From: Lobosporangium transversale
Lineage: Eukaryota; Mortierellomycota; Mortierellomycetes; Mortierellales; Mortierellaceae
DNA length: 64,000 nt
Direction: 5' to 3'
NCBI RefSeq assembly: GCF_002105155.1
Contig: NW_019029012.1
Coordinates: forward strand, 408,805 to 472,804
Made by a program: the position numbers and the translations under genes. Shown piece after piece: positions 24,968 through 36,470 of this stretch; within the stretch, counting starts at the first letter, position 1, and each line of letters starts with the position of its first letter. The notes under the pieces are model-generated. The model searched no databases. It was not told the origin of the DNA and was given only the letters and a program-made list of their open reading frames with translations.

Positions 24968-25933
24968 ATGCCTGAACACGACGAATCTACATCTCCACAA
25001 CAATACAGGATGACCAACCTCGAAAAGGAAACTGAAGACAATGGTGCCCATTCCCTCGCATCCTCTACCGCTCCTGTCCACCAATCGAAAACTCGGGACA
25101 GCACTTCTATACCCTCCGACTCATCGAGTGATACCTCTTCCGAACAGAATTACCATAGTTCCATCCCTCAATTCTTTGTTCTTCCTCATCTCTTGAAGAA
25201 GAGCGCATGGCTCCTCTTGGTTGCCACCTCCGCTGTCATCCTTGTCTACATTTGGCTCTATCTCGGATCCCTCTGGTCACCTCTGAGCCGTGTCAAGAAT
25301 GTGGAGATCATCCTCTACAACGCTGATACTGGCTTCGACTATTCTCAAACTCCTCCTCAACTCATTCCTCTCTTTCAATCCATTACTCAGAACCAATCTC
25401 TCGGTAACATCGTTCATGGTCAAATCATGAACCCTGAAGGTCAATTGAGCCAGATGGTTTCATGGATCGACAAGTCCAAAGAGACTGGTTGGGATCGCGA
25501 ATCTTTGATTAAGCAGGTGGAAGATGGTGAGGTCTGGGGGCTTTTGTATATCCCTGCAAACTTTTCCAACAACCTGTTATCGTATGCACCCTCCACTTCA
25601 ACTGGTCCAGCAACAGCTGCCACGCTCAAAATGGTAGATATGGAATACGTATTCGATCAGGGACGCAACTATGGTACTCATTCGATCATTGAAAAATATA
25701 TCTCAAAGTCCATGGATCTCTTGTCAAAGACCTTTGAGAGGCAACTCTTGACTTCCCCTGCCAACCAGACCTTACTCCAGACCATGCATCCTATCTTTTG
25801 GACTCAATCTATCCACATGACTGAAACCATCATGAGCCCTGTTTTGGTTTATGGCCAAAACTTCGCCACTTACATTGTGGTAAGTTTTTTTTTTAAAAAA
25901 CTAATTATTCTTATCTTTGATCTGGGATTAACT

Positions 25934-25968
<35 letters not shown>

Positions 25969-26627
25969 AGTTTATCGTCTTGTACATCGGCTCCATCCTT
26001 GCAGTTTTCAGTATTTGTAAATATCTGCCCAATACTATCGAGACTGTTGGTGTGTTGACCTTTGGATCCAATGAGGCTGGCAAGAATGCCATCAGAACAT
26101 CCTCTCAAATCCCCAAATTTCCTGCTCTCCGCATCGTCATGGCCCGTCACACAGTTGCGATGTTGTTCTCACTCGTTCATACGATCCTTATCTGGATGGT
26201 CCCTCAAGTCTTGCACGGTCATCAGATGTCTGAACATTTCAATGCTGGGATCGCTTTTGCCTTTATCTGGTTCGTGGGCATGTCCTTCATCTCCATCTTG
26301 TTCTTCCTCTCTCATCTCTTGACCGTCGATGGATTCCAAGCTCCTGCTACCATGTTATTGATCTTGATGCTCACATCTTCATCTGGTATCCTTGATTGGG
26401 TCGTCATGCCTGGTTTCTTCCGTATCGGTATCGTCTTCCCATTCACCTATGCTATCCGAGGTTTGCGATGCATTTACTTTGGTTCCATGAGAAACCAGAT
26501 GTGGATCAACTGGTTGGTCATCTTGGCTTGGATCGTCATCCCTGGTATGATCACCATGATCATGGCTCGCTCAGAGATCCGTCTAAGACGTCAAAACATG
26601 CGTCGTACTCACAGCATCCAGGTTTAA
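24968..26627 (+). CDS. Sng1/DUF3533-family membrane protein
   Basis: Two exons, 24968-25879 and 25971-26627, give 522 aa; the intron is phase 0, with GTAAGT and a T-run before AATTAG. The layout is that of the fungal Sng1 (nitrosoguanidine resistance) / YhgE-Pip-like family. A soluble N-terminus is followed by one membrane segment near residues 80-105 (SAWLLLVATSAVILVYIWLY), a large extracytosolic domain (VKNVEIILYNADTGFDYSQT; DMEYVFDQGRNYGTHSIIEK), then a C-terminal block of about five membrane helices ending in a basic tail. Length matches yeast Sng1. Family members are linked to drug resistance and membrane lipid asymmetry; the substrate here is unknown. It converges with the carrier gene at 26934-28682. 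Confidence 0.83.
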
Positions 26628-26723
26628 GAAACGGAAAACAAAAAACGTTGTGTGATCAATATTTCTGTAGATATACCATTATAATATATACGGACAGTGT
26701 CCCCATCATTAATCAACATGAAG

Positions 26724-26754
<31 letters not shown>

Positions 26755-26933
26755 ATTATTAGAATCAAATAAATAGTAGATTCTACTGTGCAAATCATGT
26801 TTATTAGAATTTTATGTTTTCGTTTATCATTTGTCCAAAACAAGCCTTGCTTAAAAGAATAGGGACATTCTAATATGGACATTGTGATCCAACTGACCTC
26901 CCCCAAAAACCAATGTTACCTCGTGTCACTTTA

Positions 26934-28682
26934 TTAGTTGTGTGGCTGTGGGGTCGGCCTCCTTATTCTCTCCACTAGAATTCCCATTTGAGAAAACACT
27001 AAAAACGTTACAGCACTAGCAGGTGCTGCTTTTAATAATCCAGGTAAAAGGCCCTTGTACAAGGCCAAGTACCCTTCCTGTTGAATAATTTGAGCCATAC
27101 ATCTCCAAATAGTCGTAGGCAATACCTCCGACTTGGTCACCCTTATTGGGGGAACTCCGCCTCCTCTTTCTGATGCTGTTCCTGCCAGTGTCGATGTACG
27201 ATTGGATGTGGATGAGAGAATATCAATATTGATCCTTTGTTGCTCGGATCCTTGGATCTGAAGTCGTTTCCGAACCATGTCCAATGGGTACACAGCCGTC
27301 TTTGAAATCACTCCAGAGATCCCTCCACAGAGCATCTCCTCAAGGCCCAACATAAACTGTTCAAAGGGCTTGTGCGGGGGATCTGTTGTCGGTGTCATCT
27401 TCATACTTTTTCCGGGAGGTGAAGAACCTGTCATTGTGGTGAATCCAAAACCATATGACCTTTGCTTGCACCATGATGTCAACCGTTTAAGGGTATCATA
27501 AGATCCAAACATAATCCCCATATATGGGATCACTTGAACTAGCGCTGGGGACATTCCTTTGTAAAAGCCTCGCACGCCATCTCGTTTAATAATGTGTTGA
27601 AATGCTTGGGGAACACTGGTATATGTCTAAAAAAATTAAAAAAATTAAAAAAATTAGCTCAATGATTATAAATACATTCTAACAGTTGAACTGTTCACAT
27701 CACCTTACTTTGACGTCGCGCTGGATAGCAAACCGGGTGCGCAAGAGATCGAAAGGATAGGTGCAGGTGGTGGCGATAATCCCTGCAGAGGCCCCACTGA
27801 CAAATGACTGAATAGAAGCTGAATTAATGATGGTTGTAAATGCATGTGTTGTTGGGTTGTTTAACTGATAAGCCGCTAGTCGATAGGAGGTTGCCTCCGC
27901 AGTTTTAGATAGTAATGCCTTTGTCTGTTGGTAAACAAGGAACTGAATGCCTCCATACGTCATATAAAGATACTCTGCTGCCATGTTTCCTTTCCAAAGA
28001 CCCTATAATATTAATAATGACAGACGAGATGTTTTTAATCAAATGCAGACAAGCTGCATATCTTTGGCTGCATCGAAAAAAAAAAAAAACCCCCCTACCC
28101 GAATACCCTCCTCTCGCGCAATGATGGATAATCCCGAAATCATTCCTTTATATTTTGGCTGGGCATCCACAATTGAAGCCCCAATGTTTGGTGTTAATTT
28201 CAACGGCTTGTCTATCCTGCTCCTATTTGATATTGATCCATCTGAAATAAGATTTTTTCTAAGAACCTTGGGAAGTTCCTTTCTTTGTGTTTGCAGCTTT
28301 ATAAAAAAAAAAAAAATAAAAAAAAAAAAAAAAAAAAAACAGAGACAAAGACAACAACAAAAACAACGTAGTAATAATATGGAGGTCAGCGCTTACTAAA
28401 AAATAAAAATAAAAAATGCTACTCATCTCAGCTTGGTCATAGTAAGAGATAGAGAGAAGAGGATACCTGAAGACGAATCTTAACTACATCTAAAGGTGCA
28501 ATTACGAATCGAGAAACCACTCCAGCAGTGGATCCACAGAGAGCTGTCTCTGCTTTGGTTAAGGTCGGCGCCCCTGAAGTCATATTTTTGTTATTCCGTT
28601 GTACTGAACTTTCTAATCCTTGCGTCGTGGTTGTCAGCGATCCTGTGAATCCAGAAGAACCAGCTAGCGCAGGACTAGCCAT
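26934..28682 (-). CDS. TPC1: Mitochondrial carrier, probable thiamine pyrophosphate carrier
   Basis: Four phase-0 exons (28682-28467, 28296-28099, 28002-27709, 27626-26934) give 466 aa. All three mitochondrial-carrier signatures are present: APLDVVKIRLQ, YPFDLLRTRFAIQ and YPLDMVRKRLQIQG, each opening a two-helix repeat. RGFYKGMSPALVQVIPYMGI, and later YKGLLPGLLKAAPASAVTFL, fit the Tpc1/SLC25A19 group that imports thiamine pyrophosphate into the matrix. Exon 2 (LQTQRKELPKVLRKNLISDG) was fixed by phase and by joining IAREEGIR to GLWKGN. The protein is longer than the usual 310-320 aa because of Ser/Thr-rich insertions in the loops of repeats 1 and 3. I chose ATG 28682; an upstream in-frame ATG at 28790 would add a Phe/Ser-rich leader encoded by pyrimidine-rich DNA. 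Substrate is inferred from the subfamily pattern. Confidence 0.85.
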
Positions 28683-28787
28683 GGTGTAAAAGAATAGATG
28701 GAGGAGTATAAAAATGAGTCGAGTAGAGAAAGAAAGAAGGAAGAAGAGGAAGAAGGGGGAGAATGAAAATGAATGGACCGTTGACAA

Positions 28788-28818
<31 letters not shown>

Positions 28819-29896
28819 AATTAAAATTAAAAATAATTGTGGGAAAGCTGTTCAGTTTTTTTTTTTTTTTTTTTTTTTTTGAGCGCTCTTCTAATCGCCC
28901 CAATAACCAACCATTCAAATTGCGGGCAATGAGCAACATGTCAACTCAGATATCTTAACAAACCAGAAACTAAGGAATGTCACGCAAAAGCCACCTGGCC
29001 TGTCCTTCCCCCCATCCTGACGCCATGGCCTGTTCTTCGGCTGCGCCCATTCTTTGCTCTCTCCCGCCCGCACACACAAACTTCTTAATTGTTCGAGAGC
29101 TATGCTCGACGCCTTTGATAATACCATCTTGCACAACGTTGTTTTCTTTAACTCTGGAGAATATATTTTATTTTACTTTAAAAAATATAAAACAAGGCGC
29201 CAATGATATCGGTCTAACAAATGAAGATCAAGAATTAATGATCTTTACTATATCCTCCGGCCGGCCCTACCAAAGCTAAATTCAGAGAAAAGAAACTGGA
29301 CAAGGCTATCATCGAGACCGATACCGGACCACTAGTTGGCCCCTCCACCATCGAAGATACTGTTCCCGAATATAACATCGGGAGGACATCGGAGCCTTTA
29401 ATCCCATCACGACTTCGTCTTTGTACAATGATTCAGATCATGACCCCAACGATGAAGGACGATAGTTATGTAGACGTCGTATTTTTATCATCTTCCTAAT
29501 GGAATACTGCTTGGTTTTACAACTAAGGGACTTTCTCGTGTCAGATCTATCCATGTCTTTGCGTTTGATAACAAATCTTTAGTACAAGCAATACAGGGAA
29601 AGATGGGTGTTGGTAGGAATGAGCAAGAAACGAGAATTTTTAATCTGCCTGTAACTCTTTAAACGGGAGTATTTCGAAGAGTGGATTTCTGCTATAAGCA
29701 TAATGTGATTTATAGACCAAGTATATGCCATCGTCCTGCTTTTCACAAATAAACATGGTCATCCATTAGTGCATTGCTGTACATGGCTTTTTGGTTTGCT
29801 TAGCACACTTCTGTTACTTCCATTTTCGCTATTCAGTAGCTTAGGGCCAATGACAATGTTTTTAAACCTAGTGGTCAAGTCAAAGAGATGAACAGA
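28683..29896. other. Intergenic with a decayed coding relic at about 29260-29665 (+)
   Basis: Poly-A near 28790-28814 and a T run near 28857-28880 flank the carrier promoter. On the plus strand a piece of coding-like sequence reads KAKFREKKLDKAIIETDTGP, then after frame disruption PNGILLGFTTKGLSRVRSIH and further to a TAA near 29661. I cannot assign the family; an old retroelement ORF is possible. Otherwise nothing is seen. Confidence 0.4.
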
Positions 29897-30038
29897 TTAT
29901 GTCTCTGATTCAAAAATCGGTCTCCCTTGTAGTTCCGGCAAGTGAGCAAGGTCCATTGAAAGCACATGCACAACGGGTTTTCTCTGGAAATCTGACCATG
30001 AAACCTAAATGGTAAAATTGTTAGAGATTTATATACTT

Positions 30039-30071
<33 letters not shown>

Positions 30072-30283
30072 CATTCGTATCCAGACTTCATGTTGTTGAA
30101 TATAAACCTTGAAGTAGACCTTGTACCGCTCTAGGTAGTGTATTTTCTAAAATGTCGCAGTTAGTAACGAGTGATCTTGTTTATTCAATGGTCTAAACTA
30201 AGCAAGTTCGCAATGCTCGTCTATGATCAATTTACCTTAAGTTGCATCCGCTCCTTCATTGATAGTCCACTAAACTCTATAGG

Positions 30284-30316
<33 letters not shown>

Positions 30317-31888
30317 GCGTTAACAACATGTGAGGACTATTCTTTTGACTCAAAATTAAAATAATTTACCTTATACCCAAGTAAAGCTTGGACAGCTTCA
30401 GAGGAAATGCTGGGATGTCGAAGCTCAGCAGTATCATCCATCAAGGAAATGTGTCGCATTAAGGAGTAACTCCAAGAGTCGTCGTTCTTGGGTAACAGTT
30501 TGCATGATGGACACTGCTCTATTTTGTAAGAGACAATGGCTTTTTTGCAGGAGCGGCTAACAAAGAAATGTACATAGACTTTCAGTGTTTTCGGACACAT
30601 CACTTTCCTTTAAATAAGCAGTAACCCCAGCTGACGAACCATTTCGCTGTAAGGATCTCGGACGCGATGGTATCTATTTCGAGCTCCGTGAGGAATGCGT
30701 ATATGATCCCGTAGACTATCCCTGTAGTATAGATTCCTCCCTATGTGAGGCCCTGCTAGTATCATAGTCAAATCGACTACTACTTGTATTCTTCTTACCT
30801 ATGGCCCCTGTACCATTAACAAGCTGAATGATATCTTTGATGTGATAGATCGAAGTAATCCGGTCGAGTGTTATGCTAGTTGGGTCCAGTACGTTAACAA
30901 CTATTGAAGGCATTTTATAACAGGATGTGTTAATTATGTGAGTGTTATTTACTGCAAGGTCGACACTCTCTTAGTATACTAAGTATTGACAGGAACTCAC
31001 GACTTGGATGCATCCCATTTGAGTATTGGGACGCCGAGTGTTTCAGCCACTAGGAAGATAATACAATCAGTTTTCCTTATCGTATCGCATGCTCAAATAA
31101 AAGCCAAGTCACTTTACCTCGATATTTTTGCACCGGGGATCTACTTGAATATAGGTTTGATACCCTACAGTTATTTGTGGTTTAGAAGCGTATATACCCA
31201 CTTGTGGACCAGTAAGGATAAGACCTATGAGTTCAATAAAAGTTTTTTCGGGGGCTAGGTTAACAAGTTAAATGATGCTTCTTCAGTCCTCATTTTACAA
31301 CAACCCATGCGTTTACTTGTAATGAAAGGGGTCCATTGCTGCGCAGCCGCAAACATCGCCTCTCCCCACAACGTCAGTGTTGCTTCCTGGCCTTGCACGT
31401 CAAACACTATCATTTGGGTTTTTGTCAACTGCCCGTTTTTTGTGTTAATCGGAGCTGAGCTTAATAACTATTTTTGACTCTCGAGGAGTAGTTAGTCTCT
31501 GATCTAGAAGGATTGGCTTGAGTGTCCCAGCATTCTCGTATCGACTTAATACCTTCTTGAGGCCAACTATCATGTGGAATGGCTCGTTTTTGCCCAGATC
31601 TGATAGCGCCACAGCTTGTTTGATCGAGACGGAAGGGACGACACCACCCACATTGGCATTCAACGCGTTCTTGAATAAAGTGGCCATTTCTGCTTCATTC
31701 CCCAAAACAATCCTGTGGCCTACTTTCCCTTCTGTCAAATTTAGACAAAGTGGAGACGATGAATATGTCACTTTGCCATTATTTTGTTCACAGTACGACA
31801 GGCTACCGTTGAGCTTGACATCATCTGTGAAGATATGGACTACTTGATCGAGCTGGTGTGATAAACCAATAGAATAATTTTAAGTTGA

Positions 31889-31931
<43 letters not shown>

Positions 31932-32619
31932 AGAAAATACAAAAAGCTTACCATGATATTGCTATTTCGTTCAAGATGTTCTTCTGTTTTATGCCAGAAT
32001 TTCACTTCAACAGTATCATACTCATCCTTGATTGCAAACGTTTGCAGCCATCGAAGCTTGTTATTATCCCTTTTATCTGCAAAGACTTTTGCGTCTGATA
32101 TTCTGATTATCCTTCCTGGACAACAGTGCAGGTTAGAGCCTAAATTGGCTGTAGACTACCGATACTCTTTTCACCTGTTATTATAGCTGTCCATTACCTG
32201 ACACACGCTAAAACGAAGTTCAAAGGTTTTGACAGCTATTAACCAATTAAGCAAATACACATACACTAAAGTATAAATCGAATACATAAGTAGGAAATCT
32301 ACCCTCCATAGCTACTCACCACAAAGGCTTTTTGCGGCTGTAAGTCGCGGATCGAAACAATGGCTGCATCAGGAGAGAATCCCATTTGTGGAGGAGCAAA
32401 TGTCCTTAACGCCTGCGTGGAGTAAGAAGGTAAAACCAACCTCTGATCTTGATGAACAGATAATGGAGCAGGTTCTGCAGTATATGAAAGATAATGATTC
32501 CAGTGGGGGGAAGAAGTTTGTATTTGAGGCCCGACTCTAGCTGCTGAACTGGCAGTGCGTAGGACAGAGTGACTGTAAGGTCGTTGCCTCTGATACGGCA
32601 TTTCGTTGTAGTGCTTCAT
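29897..32619 (-). CDS. MEIOB: MEIOB-like meiosis-specific OB-fold ssDNA-binding protein
   Basis: MEIOB binds single-stranded DNA with RPA-like OB folds during meiotic recombination. I reconstruct about 13 minus-strand exons: 32619-32316, 32148-31952, 31852-31469, 31428-~31317, 31164-31118, 31049-31001, 30875-30799, 30721-30640, 30556-30370, 30283-30236, 30146-30108 and 30004-29897. Almost all junctions are GT-AG and phase-compatible. Conserved pieces in order: SIRDLQPQ and GRIIRISDAK...VEVKFW...VVHIFTDDVKLN (OB 1); SDLGKNEPFHMIVG...EATLTLWGEAM (OB 2); VAETLGVPILKW; SITLDRITSIYHIKDIIQL; YGIIYAFLTELEID; a split CRSC-CPSC zinc ribbon; HISLMDDTAEL (OB 3); EFSGLSMKERMQLK; KIHYLERYKVYFK. This follows animal MEIOB closely. 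The join between 31317 and 31164 and a 40-nt intron at 31429-31468 are unresolved. An RPA1 paralogue is the main alternative. Confidence 0.75.
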
Positions 32620-33375
32620 CGCGGAGTTGTGGGTAGAGGATAGGAGATTCAAACAGTCGCGTTTTTATTTTAAAAATTTTCATGATCACGTGGGAACCTA
32701 GAAAGAGTATTTAAAAATGCAATGACTGAGAGCTCGCTTAATCCCTCTTTTTGCAGCACAGAGCTTCTCAAACATGTCCAGAGTGCGTGACCATCCATTG
32801 TACATCCGTGAGAAGGATACATCATCCATCCATCCATCTACCCTTCTACCATCCATCAATTCATCTTTGTGATATTCAAAACAACCGCAGCTGGAGATCT
32901 ATGGAAGTCTGTTACGACCATCGCTTAATCAGCTGTCGTCTTGTATCATTGCAAATACTGAATCAATCAACTATGAACTGAACATGTTGAATTGCTAAGG
33001 TCTTGCAAGTGATCCACAAAGGCAATTTATTTCTTGGACTTGAAAAGAATAAGATGTCGTACCACCAAATCTGATCAACATTTGTCTTGGACATTCATAT
33101 GAAAGATCCGCCTCCCCACGCCTTTATCAAAGCGAGCGGGTGGCAGTATCAGGCAAACGGCGTCACTGTTAAATTATATGGCGACAGGAATAGCGTGCTA
33201 AAGAAAACGATGAATGACCGCTTTTTTCTTTTTTGCGGATCAGGACACCCTTGTTCCTTTGTTTTAATACAACAAAGTTCTTCCCCTGCACAAAACAACG
33301 ATTTGACCAGTATCTTACTTGGTTCGTCTTTATTTTTATTTCTTTTTTTATTTGTTGCTATTGTGAAACAAATTG
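32620..33375. other. Divergent promoter region between MEIOB-like gene and eL20
   Basis: No coding sequence is supported. A CATC-rich stretch lies near 32818-32860 and a pyrimidine-rich tract near 33325-33355, the latter typical of ribosomal protein gene promoters. A short extra 5' exon of the eL20 gene could lie here, but I did not find one that fits. Confidence 0.45.
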
Positions 33376-34017
33376 ATGCATCAACAGCTTCACGAGTACC
33401 AAATTGTCGGTCGCCACCTCCCTACCGAGAAGGAGCCCACCCCCAAGCTCTTCCGCATGCGCCTCTTTGCCCCCAACGAGGTCATCGCCAAGTCCCGCTT
33501 CTGGTACTTCTTGCGCAAGCTGAAGAAGGTCAAGAAGGTCAACGGTGAGATTGTTGGCATCAACGAGGTAAAAAAAAAAAAAAAAAAAAATAGAACAAAT
33601 CAATTTTTTGAGTAAGAAATCTTTTGTTCTGATATTGAAGTTAACATTTATGTTGACTACTCCTATTATTAAAAGATCTTCGAGAAGAAGCCTCTTCAAA
33701 TCAAGAACTTCGGTATCTGGATCCGCTACGATTCTCGCTCTGGCACTCACAACATGTACAAGGAGTACCGTGAGTTGTCTCGCGTTGCTGCTGTTGAGGC
33801 CTGCTACTCCGACATGGCTTCTCGCCACCGCGCCCGCTCTCGCTCCATCCAGGTCATCCGTGTTGCTGAGGTTGCCAACTCTGAGGTTCGTCGCCCTTAC
33901 ATCAAGCAGCTCTTGGTCCCCAACCTCAAGTTCCCCTTGCCTCACCGCGTCATTCGCGCTGCCGACAAGTCTCACCGCGCTCTCTTCATGGGTTCGCGCC
34001 CCTCCACTTTCTACTAA
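33376..34017 (+). CDS. RPL20: 60S ribosomal protein eL20 (L20/L18a)
   Basis: Two exons, 33376-33567 and 33676-34017, give 177 aa, the usual eL20 size. Diagnostic blocks: [49 protein letters not shown] at the splice, [40 protein letters not shown], and the C-terminal [19 protein letters not shown] then RPSTFY. eL20 is a structural protein of the large ribosomal subunit. Codon use is strikingly C-rich at third positions (GTC, CGC, AAG, TCC), unlike neighbouring genes, as expected for high expression. The intron has GTAAAA with an A run at its 5' end and ends in AAAAG. The first residues (MHQQ) differ from the usual MxxLHEY start, so a short upstream exon is possible. Confidence 0.94.
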
Positions 34018-36425
34018 GCTATCTATGCGCCAATTTGTTTTGGCACATGGCGGTTCTAGAGAGGACGCTTTAATGCTCTAATAAATAGCCGTTTCTGAAT
34101 GGACTTTTTTTTTTTTTTTTTTTTTTTTGTATGGCATATATTACACTTCACATTTGGATTACAGATAGATATTCTTGGAGCATTGTGGACATTGAGCTTC
34201 TGAGATGACCTCGAATGAAAAAAGCAAATAATATAGCCCGGTTCGTTTGGTTATGACACAGTTCATTTGTTATATTTTAGAATGGATTCTAAAAATGGAC
34301 GATCCTGCCCCACTCGCACTCAATTCATACATCCACGGCACGTTGGTGATCACAGTCGCCCTAGTCTTGGTATTCATGATCATCAACGTTTGGTGCCAGG
34401 TTATCAGGCCTTAGTGACGAAGAACAACAACAGCGTTTGCATCAAAGAGTCCGGCTGGATCTGTCATCCAAGAAATGTCCTCTTCCTCTCTTCATCCTGG
34501 CTCACGACAGACTCGAAAGGACAAAGTGAACAGTGCAGCTCGTGGTAGATTTCGATTCTGGACTTTAATGCAGTCTACCCACGAAGGTTAAAAGGACAAT
34601 GATTAGATGTGCACATACAAAAACAGTCCTGTTCTGTGCGGAGCAGAGGCAAGTATACATATTCTGATATGCAATAGCTTGACAAACCCCTTGAAAGGCT
34701 CTTGCAGGTCGTTCTTCGCGCGTGGCAAAGTATAGAGCTTCTGGGGTTTCATAAGCAGCACGCACAGACTCTGTTGCTGGATGGAACTGGAAGAAATCGA
34801 ATCCTGAGTCTACTTGAGCCGGCACAGCTGCAGAGAATGAGTGCAGGTCTGTAAGCATAAGAAAATACATGGGCGTCAAAAGATAGTTGAGACCTCAGAC
34901 ATCCTGTTGTGCACGGTTGTGATGGTCTCAAGCAGTCAGTGCTTTTCGCCGGTGCGCTTTTTCACCAATGTATCAAAGTCTGGATATATATTTTTTTATT
35001 AATGGACTTGACTAGCGCGATACACCGCAGGTCCACTAGTAGTATGATGTATCCTAACACAATAATACCCTGGTACGGCCTTGGTACACCACATCGGAAA
35101 CCACCGATAGTGAACCGCACTGGAAAAAAAACCCTCTTACAATTCACCAGGTTTACATGGGGTTGTTGACGCGATTTCCTTTATTTCCATGAACCGAATC
35201 ATGAGAGGAAATAAGAGCGATTTGCCACTACTCGTATGCATTCAATGAAGTCTCAATATGCTTCATTGCTGTGTTGACTACATCCTAAATATTCTGGGCA
35301 CGCTTTGTAGTACCAATAAAGCTGATTGATGGGTGTTTACTTCAGAGCAGGTCTAATCTTGATTAAAGGTTACTGTGATCGACAACCACCATGGCTCAAA
35401 CAAATGAGAGTTAGGTATATTAAAAGTACTAGCTTTCTTTTTCATAACGCTCTCTGTAGACTCTTGCTTTATTTCTTTATTCTGCTCGCCACCACATGCA
35501 ATTCTGGTTTTATTTCTGTCAGTTGTTCAGTTGTAAAAAAAAATAAAAAAAAATAAAAAATGGTTTAGGTTTATTTGCCTTTTGCCTTCTAGTTATATTC
35601 GCCCTGCTTTGAATCCAAAGGAGACCAATGACCACTATCTCAATGCTGTTCTTCAAGAGATATTAACTTCGTCTTGACTTGAATTTGGAAGAAATGTTCT
35701 ATTATTGTTGCTTTCAATTGATCAGACTCAACTTACTTTTGGATTTGGCGTGAGACATAAAATAACAGCATGACCAATCAAAAGTAGGCGATGGATGCTG
35801 TGCTTCAAAGCCGACAAATGAGGTGAACATCAGGACACCCTTTTCCAACTACATGTATTACATAGTATGTAAATAGCGTACATGCATCTATATACTTATC
35901 GGCACATTACTTGACTCTGGCTCCTCGGAGACATACATCACGCGTTGTACAAATCTTGCTAATTGGCACATGTGCCTATTCTCTTGAATTAGGCTACATA
36001 GTAGACGTAGATTCACCCGGTTCAAAGTACAACACCTCAGATATGTGTTTAGCTCACTTGAGAGTGGAGTAAGATTGTTATCAGCTGATGATGGAGCCAT
36101 GATGTTTTATCCGATGCAACAAAGATGAGTGAGTATCAATTAATTACAAAAAGTAGTTATAAAAAGCAATTATATATATGACAACCCATATTAAAAGTTG
36201 CTCTTTAACCCATTTCTTGCATCTTTTTCTGCCTCCTTTCTGGGGTCGGTCAACATATGTTTGGGCAGGTTGTTAATAAAGTTAAGATTGCATGAATTCG
36301 ATGGATGTGATCGCGGGCTGATTGCGAGCGATGGATTGATCTCAGCCAATGTTTGTGGCGAGTAAATAATTATATATATTATATATATATAATAGTGATA
36401 ATAGTATAGTATATATATATATGTA

Positions 36426-36426
36426 T

Positions 36427-36470
<44 letters not shown>
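36426..36470. repeat. (TAA)n / (AAT)n microsatellite
   Basis: About 15 uninterrupted trinucleotide units, preceded by an AT-rich (TA)n stretch at 36370-36425. Confidence 0.9.

Noticed and set aside
28683..28790. Upstream ATG of the mitochondrial carrier
   Set aside because: It would add a Phe/Ser/Leu-rich leader from pyrimidine-rich DNA; carriers usually start close to the first repeat. Not fully excluded.
32198..32235. Mini-exon in the MEIOB-like gene (VKTFELRFSV in one frame)
   Set aside because: It has AG and GT borders, but its 38-nt length breaks the phase with both neighbours in every combination tried.
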